Assembly (NCBI GenBank): GCA_035640155.1
Contig: DASQWR010000194.1
Coordinates: 1 to 27,940 of the forward strand
DNA from: JALYQB01 sp035640155
GTDB taxonomy: Bacteria > Actinomycetota > Actinomycetes > Mycobacteriales > Pseudonocardiaceae
Reading direction: 5' to 3'
DNA length: 27,940 nucleotides
Positions 21,750-27,940 of the stretch are shown one piece after another (position 1 is the stretch's first letter; each line of letters starts with the position of its first letter). Both the position numbers and the translations under genes were made by a program. Below the pieces are notes generated by a model. That model was not told the origin of the DNA. It saw only the letters and a program-made list of their open reading frames with translations, and ran no database searches.

Positions 21750-22427
21750 ACGTCGACCGGGACCGGGGACGGCCCCACTGTGGTGCAGAGCTCCGGGGTG
21801 CAGACCTACGACGCCGTGCGGGACTACGTTGAGGGGTTTGTCACCGAGGACGAGGCGCTCAGCGCCGCGCGCGAGCGAGGCAACGAGCTGGGTTGCGTTC
21901 CCGTCGGGCCGGGCGGGGGCGCCGCCCTGCGGTTCCTGGCCTGTACGCTGTCCGCGCGGGCGGTGGTCGAGGTCGGCACCGGAGCCGGCGCCAGCGGACT
22001 GTGGCTGCTGCGGGGCATGGCCTCCGACGGGGTGCTCACCTCGATCGACGTGGAACCCGAGTACCAGCGCGCGGCGCGGACAGCGTTCACCGAGGCGGGA
22101 TTCCCGCCGGCACGCTACCGGCTGATCATGGGGCAGGCGTTGGAGGTGCTGCCCCGGCTCACCGACGGCGCCTACGACATGGTCTTCGTCGACGCGCCCA
22201 AGCCCGAGTACCCGCGCTACCTGGAGGCGGGCGTGAACCTCCTGCGTCCGGGCGGGATCATCGCGTTCGACAACGTGCTCTGGGGCGGACAGGTGACCGA
22301 CCCCGCACAACGGGATCCGGCCACCGCGGCACTGCGCGAGGTGATGAACATCGCCCGCGACGACAAGTCCCTCGTCCCGCTGCTGCTCCCGCTCGGCGAC
22401 GGCCTGCTGGTGGCGCTGCGACGCTAA
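21747..22427 (+). CDS. SAM-dependent O-methyltransferase (family 3)
   Basis: This 226-residue class-I methyltransferase is of the catechol/caffeoyl-CoA type. Motif I is VVEVGTGAGASGLWLLRG (about 72-90), followed by acidic SIDVEPE for the SAM ribose. The metal/substrate region has DMVFVDAPKPEYPRYLEAGVNLLRPGGIIAFDNVLWGG, with the Asp and Asp-Asn residues that bind the divalent metal. It corresponds in position and orientation to Rv1220c next to sigE in M. tuberculosis (from memory). Its substrate is unknown. GTG 21747 has no ribosome site but has a -10-like hexamer, suggesting a leaderless transcript. It is convergent with glgC, with a 10-bp gap. Confidence 0.92.
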   Translation: MTSTGTGDGPTVVQSSGVQTYDAVRDYVEGFVTEDEALSAARERGNELGCVPVGPGGGAALRFLACTLSARAVVEVGTGAGASGLWLLRGMASDGVLTSIDVEPEYQRAARTAFTEAGFPPARYRLIMGQALEVLPRLTDGAYDMVFVDAPKPEYPRYLEAGVNLLRPGGIIAFDNVLWGGQVTDPAQRDPATAALREVMNIARDDKSLVPLLLPLGDGLLVALRR

Positions 22428-22437
22428 CCTAGGGACG

Positions 22438-23655
22438 CTAGGCGGCGCGGGCGCCCTTGCCGAGCACCACCACACCGCCGCCGCTCACCGTGTAGCGCTC
22501 GCGGTCCAGACCCGGGTCGAGGCCGACCTGCCCGCCATCGGGCACCACGACGTTCTTGTCCAGGATGGCGCGCCGCACCACCGCGCCCTTGCCCACCCGC
22601 ACCCCCGGCATGAGCACGCTGCCCTCGACGTGCGCACCGGCCTCCACGACGACGTCGGCGGAGAGCACCGAGTGTGACACCTCGGCGGCGGAGACGATCG
22701 ACCCCGGGCCGATGACCGATTCCTGCGCGGTGCCGCCCTGCACGAACTTCGCCGGGGGCAGCGGTGGGATCGCGGTACGGATAGGCCAGGCCTGGTTGTA
22801 GAGGTTGAACACCGGGTGTACCGACACCAGGTCGATGTGCGCCTCGTAGTAGGCGTCCAGCGTCCCCACGTCACGCCAGTAGCCGTGGTCACGGTCGGTG
22901 GCGCCGGGCACCACGTTGTCCGCGAAGTCATAGACCACGGCGTCCCCGGCGTCGACCACCATCGGGATGATGTCGCCGCCCATGTCGTGGTCGGAGTCCT
23001 GGTTGCCGGCGTCGGCACGCAGCGCGGCAAGCAGCACGTCGGTGGAGAACACGTAGTTGCCCATCGACGCGAACGTCACGTCCGGATCGTCCGGCGTGCC
23101 CGGGGGGTCGGCAGGCTTCTCGAGGAACCCGGTGATCCGGCCGGAGGAGCCGGAGTCGATGCAACCGAACGCCCGAGCCTGGGAACGAGGCACCCGGATG
23201 CCGGCCACGGTCACGCCGGCGCCGGTGGCGATGTGCTGGTCCACCATCTGCGACGGGTCCATGCGGTACACGTGGTCGGCCCCGAAGACCACGATGTACT
23301 CGGGCCGCTCGTCGTAGACCAGGTTGAGTGACTGGTAGATCGCATCCGCACTGCCGGTGTACCAGCGGGGCCCGAGCCGCTGCTGGGCAGGCACCGGGGT
23401 GATGTACTCCCCGAACATGCTGGACAGCCGCCAGGTCGTGGAGATGTGCCGGTCCAATGAGTGTGACTTGTACTGCGTGAGCACGCAGATGCGCATGTAC
23501 CCGGCGTTCGCCAGGTTGGACAGCACGAAGTCGATGAGGCGATAGTTGCCGCCGAAGGGCACGGCTGGCTTGGCCCGGTCGGCGGTCAGCGGCCACAGCC
23601 GCTTGCCCTCACCGCCCGCGAGGACGATGCCGAGCACCCGCGGCTGCTGTCTCAC
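22438..23655 (-). CDS. glgC: Glucose-1-phosphate adenylyltransferase
   Basis: This 405-residue ADP-glucose pyrophosphorylase makes ADP-glucose from glucose-1-phosphate and ATP. The nucleotide loop GGEGKRLWPLTADRAKPAVPFGG is near the N-terminus; other landmarks are YRLIDFVLSNLANAG, GADHVYRMD, FLEKP, and a C-terminal left-handed beta-helix with hexapeptide-like repeats (SVIGPGSIVSAAEVSHSVLSADVVVEAG). GTG 23655 follows a TAGGGT hexamer by 6 bases, suggesting a leaderless transcript. It is divergent from glgA across 98 bp; together they supply ADP-glucose and use it. Confidence 0.96.
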   Translation of the reverse strand: MRQQPRVLGIVLAGGEGKRLWPLTADRAKPAVPFGGNYRLIDFVLSNLANAGYMRICVLTQYKSHSLDRHISTTWRLSSMFGEYITPVPAQQRLGPRWYTGSADAIYQSLNLVYDERPEYIVVFGADHVYRMDPSQMVDQHIATGAGVTVAGIRVPRSQARAFGCIDSGSSGRITGFLEKPADPPGTPDDPDVTFASMGNYVFSTDVLLAALRADAGNQDSDHDMGGDIIPMVVDAGDAVVYDFADNVVPGATDRDHGYWRDVGTLDAYYEAHIDLVSVHPVFNLYNQAWPIRTAIPPLPPAKFVQGGTAQESVIGPGSIVSAAEVSHSVLSADVVVEAGAHVEGSVLMPGVRVGKGAVVRRAILDKNVVVPDGGQVGLDPGLDRERYTVSGGGVVVLGKGARAA

Positions 23656-23661
23656 GCACCC

Positions 23662-23667
23662 ACCCTA
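23662..23667 (-). promoter_or_regulatory. Possible -10 box for leaderless glgC transcript
   Basis: Minus-strand TAGGGT lies 6 bases before GTG 23655. The -35 is poor. Confidence 0.35.
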
Positions 23668-23717
23668 GTGCGGTTGCGACCACGAAGCCGTCCAGCGTCG
23701 CCCGGCCCCCCGTCCGC

Positions 23718-23756
23718 TGTCAGCGGCGGCACCCGAGGGACTAGCGTCGCACGGTG
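23718..23756 (+). promoter_or_regulatory. Predicted leaderless promoter of glgA
   Basis: TAGCGT (23742-23747) lies 6 bases before GTG 23754, with a weak CTGTCAG -35-like sequence around 23717-23723. Transcription probably begins at the start codon. Confidence 0.4.
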
Positions 23757-24908
23757 CGCGTGGCAGTGCTGACCCGTGAGTACCCGCCCGAGGTGTACGG
23801 CGGCGCCGGCGTCCACGTCGCCGCCCTGGTGCCGCAGCTGCGGGCGCTGCTCGACGTCGACGTGCACTGCTTCGGCGCCGTCCGTGACGATGCCCACGCC
23901 CACGGGAGTGATCCCGGTCTCTCCGCAGCGAACCATGCGCTGCAGACGCTGTCCGTGAACCTGGTGATGGCCGACGCGGTCGCCGGCGCCGACCTGGTGC
24001 ACTCCCACACCTGGTACGCCAACCTGGCCGGTCACCTGGCCCGGACACTGCACGGGATGCCACACGTGGTCACGGCGCATTCGCTGGAGCCCCGGCGACC
24101 GTGGAAGGCCGAACAGCTCGGCGGTGGCTACCGGGTGTCGTCCTGGGCCGAACGCACCAGCTACGAGCACGCCGACGCGGTGATCGCGGTGAGCGAGGGC
24201 ATGCGCACCGACGTCCTCGGCTGCTACCCGACGCTGCACCCGGAACGGGTGCACGTGGTGCGCAACGGCATCGACCCGCAGGCCTACCGGCCGGTGGACG
24301 GGACGGAGGCGCTCGTCCGGCTCGGGGTGGACCCGGCGCGCCCGGTGGTGACGTTCGTCGGCCGGGTGACCCGACAGAAAGGTCTGGAGCACCTGCTCGC
24401 GGCCACGCGCCGGATGGACCCCGACGCGCAGCTGCTGCTGTGCGCCGGGGCACCGGACACCCCGCAGATCGCCGCCGAGACCGCTGCAAGGGTGGCCGAG
24501 CTGGCCGCGGCCCGACCCGGCGTCGTCTGGGTGCAGCAGATGCTGCCTCCCGAGACCGTGCGCGCCGTCCTCTCGGCCGCCACCGTCTTCGTCTGCCCCT
24601 CGGTGTACGAGCCGCTGGGCATCGTCAACCTCGAGGCGATGGCGTGCGGCACCGCGGTGGTGGCCTCCGACGTGGGCGGCATCCCGGAGGTGGTCGACGA
24701 TCACGTGACCGGGCTGCTCGTCCCGTTCGACCAGCACGACCTTGACGGGTTCGCCGCCGGCCTGGCGCAGCGGGTCAACGAGCTGCTCGCCGATCCGGCG
24801 CGGGCCGCGGCGATGGGGCGCGCCGGGCGCGAGCGCGCCGTCCGCGAGTTCTCCTGGTCAACCGTTGCCCAGCGCACCGCGGAGCTCTACCGCTCGGTGC
24901 TGGGCTGA
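23754..24908 (+). CDS. glgM: GT4 glycosyltransferase, GlgA/GlgM type (maltose-1-phosphate or glycogen synthase)
   Basis: The 384-residue GT-B enzyme has the N-terminal ADP-glucose/acceptor loop EYPPEVYGGAGVHVAAL, the hinge motif FVGRVTRQKGLEHLL and the donor-binding PSVYEPLGIVNLEAMACG with the GT4 E-x7-E. This short actinobacterial type, annotated glgA in older records, was shown for mycobacterial Rv1212c to make maltose-1-phosphate from ADP-glucose and glucose-1-phosphate (GlgM). That specificity is inferred here. It is divergent from glgC and overlaps the convergent SQD1-like gene by 22 bp. With the trehalose importer it would feed GlgE-type alpha-glucan synthesis, though glgE is not in the window. 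Confidence 0.88.
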   Translation: MRVAVLTREYPPEVYGGAGVHVAALVPQLRALLDVDVHCFGAVRDDAHAHGSDPGLSAANHALQTLSVNLVMADAVAGADLVHSHTWYANLAGHLARTLHGMPHVVTAHSLEPRRPWKAEQLGGGYRVSSWAERTSYEHADAVIAVSEGMRTDVLGCYPTLHPERVHVVRNGIDPQAYRPVDGTEALVRLGVDPARPVVTFVGRVTRQKGLEHLLAATRRMDPDAQLLLCAGAPDTPQIAAETAARVAELAAARPGVVWVQQMLPPETVRAVLSAATVFVCPSVYEPLGIVNLEAMACGTAVVASDVGGIPEVVDDHVTGLLVPFDQHDLDGFAAGLAQRVNELLADPARAAAMGRAGRERAVREFSWSTVAQRTAELYRSVLG

Positions 24909-26068
24909 GCGCGCATCGGGCTGGCAGTGGCGCGCCAGTTCACCGTCGGGCGCATCGCGGCCAGGTCCACCCGGTCCTTGTGCCGCTCGGCAATGTCGAA
25001 GAGGGACTCGATGAGGGTGTCGGAGAGCAGGTGCGGCTGCAGACCCAGCTCGACGAGCCCGGTGTGGACCACGTTGTAGTAGTGCTCGGCCTGCTCCACC
25101 CGCGGGTTGTCCAGGTACTCGATGTCCACCCCGCCGGGGTAGCTCGCCGACACGGTCTTCGCGATGTCGGCGACCGACATCGACTCCGTCATCTGGTTGA
25201 ACACCCGGAACTCCCCCGCGTCCGCCGGGTTCTCGCACGCCAGCCGGACGCACTCCACGGTGTCCCGGATGTCGATCAGGCCGCGGGTCTGGCCTCCGGT
25301 GCCGTACACGGTGAGCGGATGTCCCAGCACGGCCTGGATCACGAACCGGTTGAGCACCGTGCCGAAGATCGCGTCATAGTCGAACCGGGTGGCCAGCCGC
25401 TCGTCACCCACGGTCTGGTCGGTCTGCTGGCCGTACACCACGCCCTGGTTGAGGTCGGTGGCGCGCAGGCCCCAGATCCGGCAGGCGAACTCGATGTTGT
25501 GACTGTCGTGCACCTTGGACAGGTGGTAGAAGGAGCCCGGCTTCTTCGGAAAGAGCATCCGGTCGGTGCGGCCGTTGTGCTCGACCTCCAGCCAGCCCTC
25601 CTCGATGTCGATGTTCGGGGTCCCGTACTCACCCATCGTCCCGAGCTTGACGAGGTGGATGTCCCGGTCCACCTCCCCGATCGCGAACAGCACGTTGAGG
25701 TTGCCGATCACGTTGTTGTACTGGGTGTAGACCGCGTGCTTGCGGTCGATCATCGAGTAGGGCGCCGCACGCTGCTCCGCGTAGTGCACCACCGCGTCCG
25801 GTGCGAAGCGGCGCATCGCGTCGATGGTGAGCTCCGCGTCGCACAGATCGCCGACGAACAGCTCGATCTGCTCGCCGGACTGCTCGCGCCACAGCTGCAC
25901 CCTGCGCTGCAGGGGCTCGATGGGCACCAGGCTGCGCACGCCCATCTCGTCGTCGTAGGAGCGGCGCGCGAAGTTGTCCAGCACGGCGACGTCGTGGCCC
26001 CGGTCGGACAGGTGCAGCGCGGTCGGCCAGCCGAGGTACCCGTCGCCACCGAGTACGAGGATTCGCAC
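24887..26068 (-). CDS. UDP-sulfoquinovose synthase-like (SQD1) epimerase/dehydratase
   Basis: This 393-residue extended short-chain dehydrogenase has the NAD motif GGDGYLGWPTALHLS (Gly7, Gly10, Gly13), then VLDNFARR, HYAEQRAAPYSMID, and catalytic Thr144 and Glu147 (LGTMGEYGTP), Tyr181 and Lys185 (YHLSKVHDSHN). These match the Thr/Tyr/Lys spacing of plant SQD1, which makes UDP-sulfoquinovose from UDP-glucose and sulfite. Length is the same as mature SQD1. GTG 26068 follows GGAGG by 5 bases. Sulfite use cannot be proven by sequence; a related UDP-sugar 4,6-oxidoreductase is the alternative. It is divergent from GtrA and its 3' end overlaps glgM. Confidence 0.87.
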   Translation of the reverse strand: MRILVLGGDGYLGWPTALHLSDRGHDVAVLDNFARRSYDDEMGVRSLVPIEPLQRRVQLWREQSGEQIELFVGDLCDAELTIDAMRRFAPDAVVHYAEQRAAPYSMIDRKHAVYTQYNNVIGNLNVLFAIGEVDRDIHLVKLGTMGEYGTPNIDIEEGWLEVEHNGRTDRMLFPKKPGSFYHLSKVHDSHNIEFACRIWGLRATDLNQGVVYGQQTDQTVGDERLATRFDYDAIFGTVLNRFVIQAVLGHPLTVYGTGGQTRGLIDIRDTVECVRLACENPADAGEFRVFNQMTESMSVADIAKTVSASYPGGVDIEYLDNPRVEQAEHYYNVVHTGLVELGLQPHLLSDTLIESLFDIAERHKDRVDLAAMRPTVNWRATASPMRAQPSTER

Positions 26069-26234
26069 CGTGTCCTCCAGCCGTCGTGGGGTTCCTGCGG
26101 CGGAGGAATGTCCGGTCCCTCAGCGGAGGGCGCCCCCGAGGGAACCAGGCATGTCTACTGTGTGCGACACCCAACCAGATCCATCCCGCGGACACCAACG
26201 AACACCGCCGGATGGTGTCTGAGAGCATGACGGC

Positions 26235-26735
26235 GTGACGGGTGCGATCCGCGCCGGGGCGACCCGAGCGCGGCCGCTGCAGGTGTTCACCCGGTTCGCC
26301 GCGGGCGCTGCCGTCGCCACGGTATGCAGCCAGGCGACGTTTCTACTGCTCTTCGGCGTGCTCGGGGCGTCGGCGGCACTCTCCGGCGCTTCGGCGTTCG
26401 TGGCAGGCGCGATCCCGAGCTTCGTGCTGCATCGCTTCTGGGCCTGGCAGCGGGCAGGCCGGGTGGAGGTGCGAGCTGAGCTGCTGCCCTACCTGGCCGT
26501 GATCACCCTCAACGGCCTGCTCGCGACCGCGGCCACCACCGGCGTCGACCGGCTCGTCGCCTCGAGCATTGACGCCCACGCGGTGCACACCGTGGTGCTG
26601 GCCGTGGTGTTCGGCGCGAGCTACGTCCTGCTCTTCGTGGTCAAGTTCGTGCTGCTGGACCGGCTCGTGTTCGGCGCCGCGACCCGCCGGGAGGAGCGCT
26701 CCCGCCACCAGGTGCCCACCATCACCCGGGCGTAG
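26235..26735 (+). CDS. GtrA-family membrane protein
   Basis: The 166-residue protein has four membrane helices (about 17-40, 47-64, 85-102 and 117-141) with the GtrA-like features FAAGAAVATVCSQATFLLLF, SFVLHRFWAWQR and FGASYVLLFVVKFVLLDRLVF. GtrA proteins are small flippase-like or accessory proteins in polyprenyl-linked sugar transfer and cell-wall glycan assembly. The start GTG 26235 has no clear ribosome site. It shares a divergent region with the SQD1-like gene, and its last 115 bp overlap the convergent glycosyltransferase gene, the usual partner of GtrA. Confidence 0.85.
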   Translation: MTGAIRAGATRARPLQVFTRFAAGAAVATVCSQATFLLLFGVLGASAALSGASAFVAGAIPSFVLHRFWAWQRAGRVEVRAELLPYLAVITLNGLLATAATTGVDRLVASSIDAHAVHTVVLAVVFGASYVLLFVVKFVLLDRLVFGAATRREERSRHQVPTITRA

Positions 26736-27940
26736 CGCATTCCGTAGACGAGGTTGTTCCCCTTCTTCGTCTCCCCCGCCGCCCTGGCCAGCATCGTCAT
26801 CGGCTGCTCCACGACGCGGTACCCGCCCACGAGGACCGACACCAGCAGCTCCGACGCCTGGTACTGCGCCTGTTCCAACGTGACGGCCGCAGTGACCTCC
26901 GCCTTCATCGCCCGGAAGCCGAACGACGTGTCCGTCAGCCGCCTGCCGGTGAGCACGCTCGCGAGCGCCGCGAACACCCGGACGCCGAGGTGGCGCACCG
27001 GGTCGGTGGTCTCCTGCCTGCCGAGCACCCGCGAGCCCGTGACGAAGTCGGCCTCGTCCGCGAGCAGCGGGGCGAGCAGCAGCTCCATCTCGTCGGTGTC
27101 GTACTGGCCGTCCGCATCCGTGGTGAGGACGTAGCGCGCGCCCCCCTGCCGCGCCAGCGCGTAGCCGAGCCGCAGCGCCGCGCCCTGCCCCCGGTTGGTC
27201 ACCGCCTCGCACACGGCGGCACCGTGGCGGCTGGCGACCCCCGCGGTGCCGTCGGTGCAGCCGTCGACGACGACGAGCGTGTCGACCGGCAGGCCGCAAC
27301 ACGACGCGGGCACCGCGTCGAGCACAGCGCCGATGCCGTCCTCCTCGTTGTACGCCGCGATCACGACGACGACCGGCGCGAACCGCGGCTCGCCGTGCTC
27401 GCGCACGAACGCGCGTACGGACGCGGTGTCCACCTCGTCGGGGTACGGCGGCAGCGGCGGGCGCAGCTTCAGCCGCGGCCCCGGCCTGCGCAGCGGGCCG
27501 GTGAACGCGGTGATACCCAACACTCCAGCCATCGGCAGCAGCACCAGGCCCGGCAGCTGGTAGCGCCACGAGAACTCGAACGCGGCCGCGGTGAGCAGCA
27601 CCGTTGCGGCGAGCCCGGAGGCGAGCAGGCTGGCCGCGCGGATGCCCGAGTGCCGTGCCCGGCCGAGACCCAGTCCACCTGCCGCGCCGGCGAGCAGCGC
27701 CACTCCGAGCAGCGGTCCCGGGGCATAGCCGACCGAGAGCTGGTAACCCCGCAGGAACCGCGCGAGCGGCTCGTTCACCTCGAGCGGCACGTCACCGTGC
27801 TGCAGCGCCTCCGCACGGACGACCATCTCGTTCAAGAAGTACGGGTAGGACGTCCGGAAGTGCCACCGGTCCACCGGCACGTCGTCCTCGGCGTCGCTCC
27901 GCGCCGGGCGGAAGCCCTTGAGGAAGTCGACGGCGATCGC
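26621..27940 (-). CDS. GT2 glycosyltransferase with N-terminal membrane region (5' truncated by window)
   Basis: At least 439 residues are visible; the frame stays open to the window edge, so the true start is outside. The visible N-terminal part reads like the last two to three helices of a larger membrane protein (YAPGPLLGVALLAGAAGGLGLG; ASLLASGLAATVLLTAAAFEFSWRYQLPGLVLLPMAGVLGITAF). A linker and a family-2 glycosyltransferase domain follow: VVVVIAAYNEEDGIGAVL, VVVDGCTDGT, and the metal-binding TTDADGQYD, resembling dolichyl/polyprenyl-phosphate sugar synthases. The end (after GTWWRERSSR) is low-complexity and overlaps GtrA. Likely role: making a polyprenyl-linked sugar for surface glycan. 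GTG 27880 could serve as an internal start, but the continuous upstream coding argues for a fusion. Confidence 0.85.
   Translation of the reverse strand, partial: AIAVDFLKGFRPARSDAEDDVPVDRWHFRTSYPYFLNEMVVRAEALQHGDVPLEVNEPLARFLRGYQLSVGYAPGPLLGVALLAGAAGGLGLGRARHSGIRAASLLASGLAATVLLTAAAFEFSWRYQLPGLVLLPMAGVLGITAFTGPLRRPGPRLKLRPPLPPYPDEVDTASVRAFVREHGEPRFAPVVVVIAAYNEEDGIGAVLDAVPASCCGLPVDTLVVVDGCTDGTAGVASRHGAAVCEAVTNRGQGAALRLGYALARQGGARYVLTTDADGQYDTDEMELLLAPLLADEADFVTGSRVLGRQETTDPVRHLGVRVFAALASVLTGRRLTDTSFGFRAMKAEVTAAVTLEQAQYQASELLVSVLVGGYRVVEQPMTMLARAAGETKKGNNLVYGMRYARVMVGTWWRERSSRRVAAPNTSRSSSTNLTTKSRT

Noticed and set aside
22434..22449. CCTAGGGACGCTAGG as a terminator between the O-methyltransferase and glgC
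   Set aside because: The dyad is short and imperfect, and is better explained by the stop-containing repeat.
26191..26219. GACACC...GGTGTC inverted repeat upstream of gtrA as an operator
   Set aside because: Short arms with a 17-base gap and no supporting second site; chance is likely.

Overview
The window is high-GC DNA with dense, short-gapped genes, many GTG starts and frequent ATGA/GTGA stop-start overlaps. This points to an actinobacterium. Gene content and order (sugC-sugB-sugA-lpqY, an Rv1234-like gene, an MgtE-N/CBS protein, DUF1003, mrp, tatB, htrA, rseA, sigE, O-methyltransferase, glgC, glgA) closely follow, from memory, the Mycobacterium tuberculosis Rv1212c-Rv1238 neighbourhood. 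The extra genes and codon style suggest a non-mycobacterial relative, probably Pseudonocardiales. That placement is inference; no rRNA or tRNA is present to test it.

Layout. 1-2973 (+): a translationally coupled trio of membrane-anchored beta-propeller, alpha/beta hydrolase and MpaB-type (DUF2236) oxygenase. 2984-5909 (-): a five-gene unit of small membrane peptide, PH-domain membrane protein, PHP phosphoesterase, RecB-like Fe-S nuclease and small membrane protein. 6046-6459 (+): a Nudix hydrolase ending in a very strong hairpin. 6588-7481 (-): a secreted trypsin-like protease. 7579-12500 (-): the LpqY-SugABC trehalose importer preceded by a GSP17M-like membrane protein. 12569-13971 (-): a cytoplasmic protealysin-like M4 protease followed by its probable emfourin inhibitor. 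14200-16334 (+): DUF397, MgtE-N/CBS protein and DUF1003. 16207-16779 (-): a MarR regulator. 16921-18078 (+): Mrp. 18091-21519 (-): sigE-rseA-htrA-tatB. 21747-22427 (+): an O-methyltransferase. 22438-24908: divergent glgC/glgA. 24887-27940: an SQD1-like UDP-sulfoquinovose synthase, GtrA, and a glycosyltransferase running off the window.

How it fits together. SigE, RseA and HtrA form a cell-envelope stress module. The sigE upstream region carries a good ECF-type promoter match and an array of 11-bp direct repeats resembling MprA/OmpR-family boxes. Trehalose import by LpqY-SugABC and the GlgC/GlgA(GlgM) pair both feed maltose-1-phosphate/alpha-glucan metabolism. The right end looks like envelope glycan or sulfoglycolipid synthesis.

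No tRNA, rRNA, CRISPR array, insertion sequence or phage gene was recognised. No stretch longer than about 230 bp lacks a gene. Most of the window is conserved core actinobacterial sequence. The best candidates for something new are the sigE control region, the M4 protease/emfourin pair next to the trehalose importer, the phased repeats upstream of mrp, and the SQD1/GtrA/GT2 cluster.
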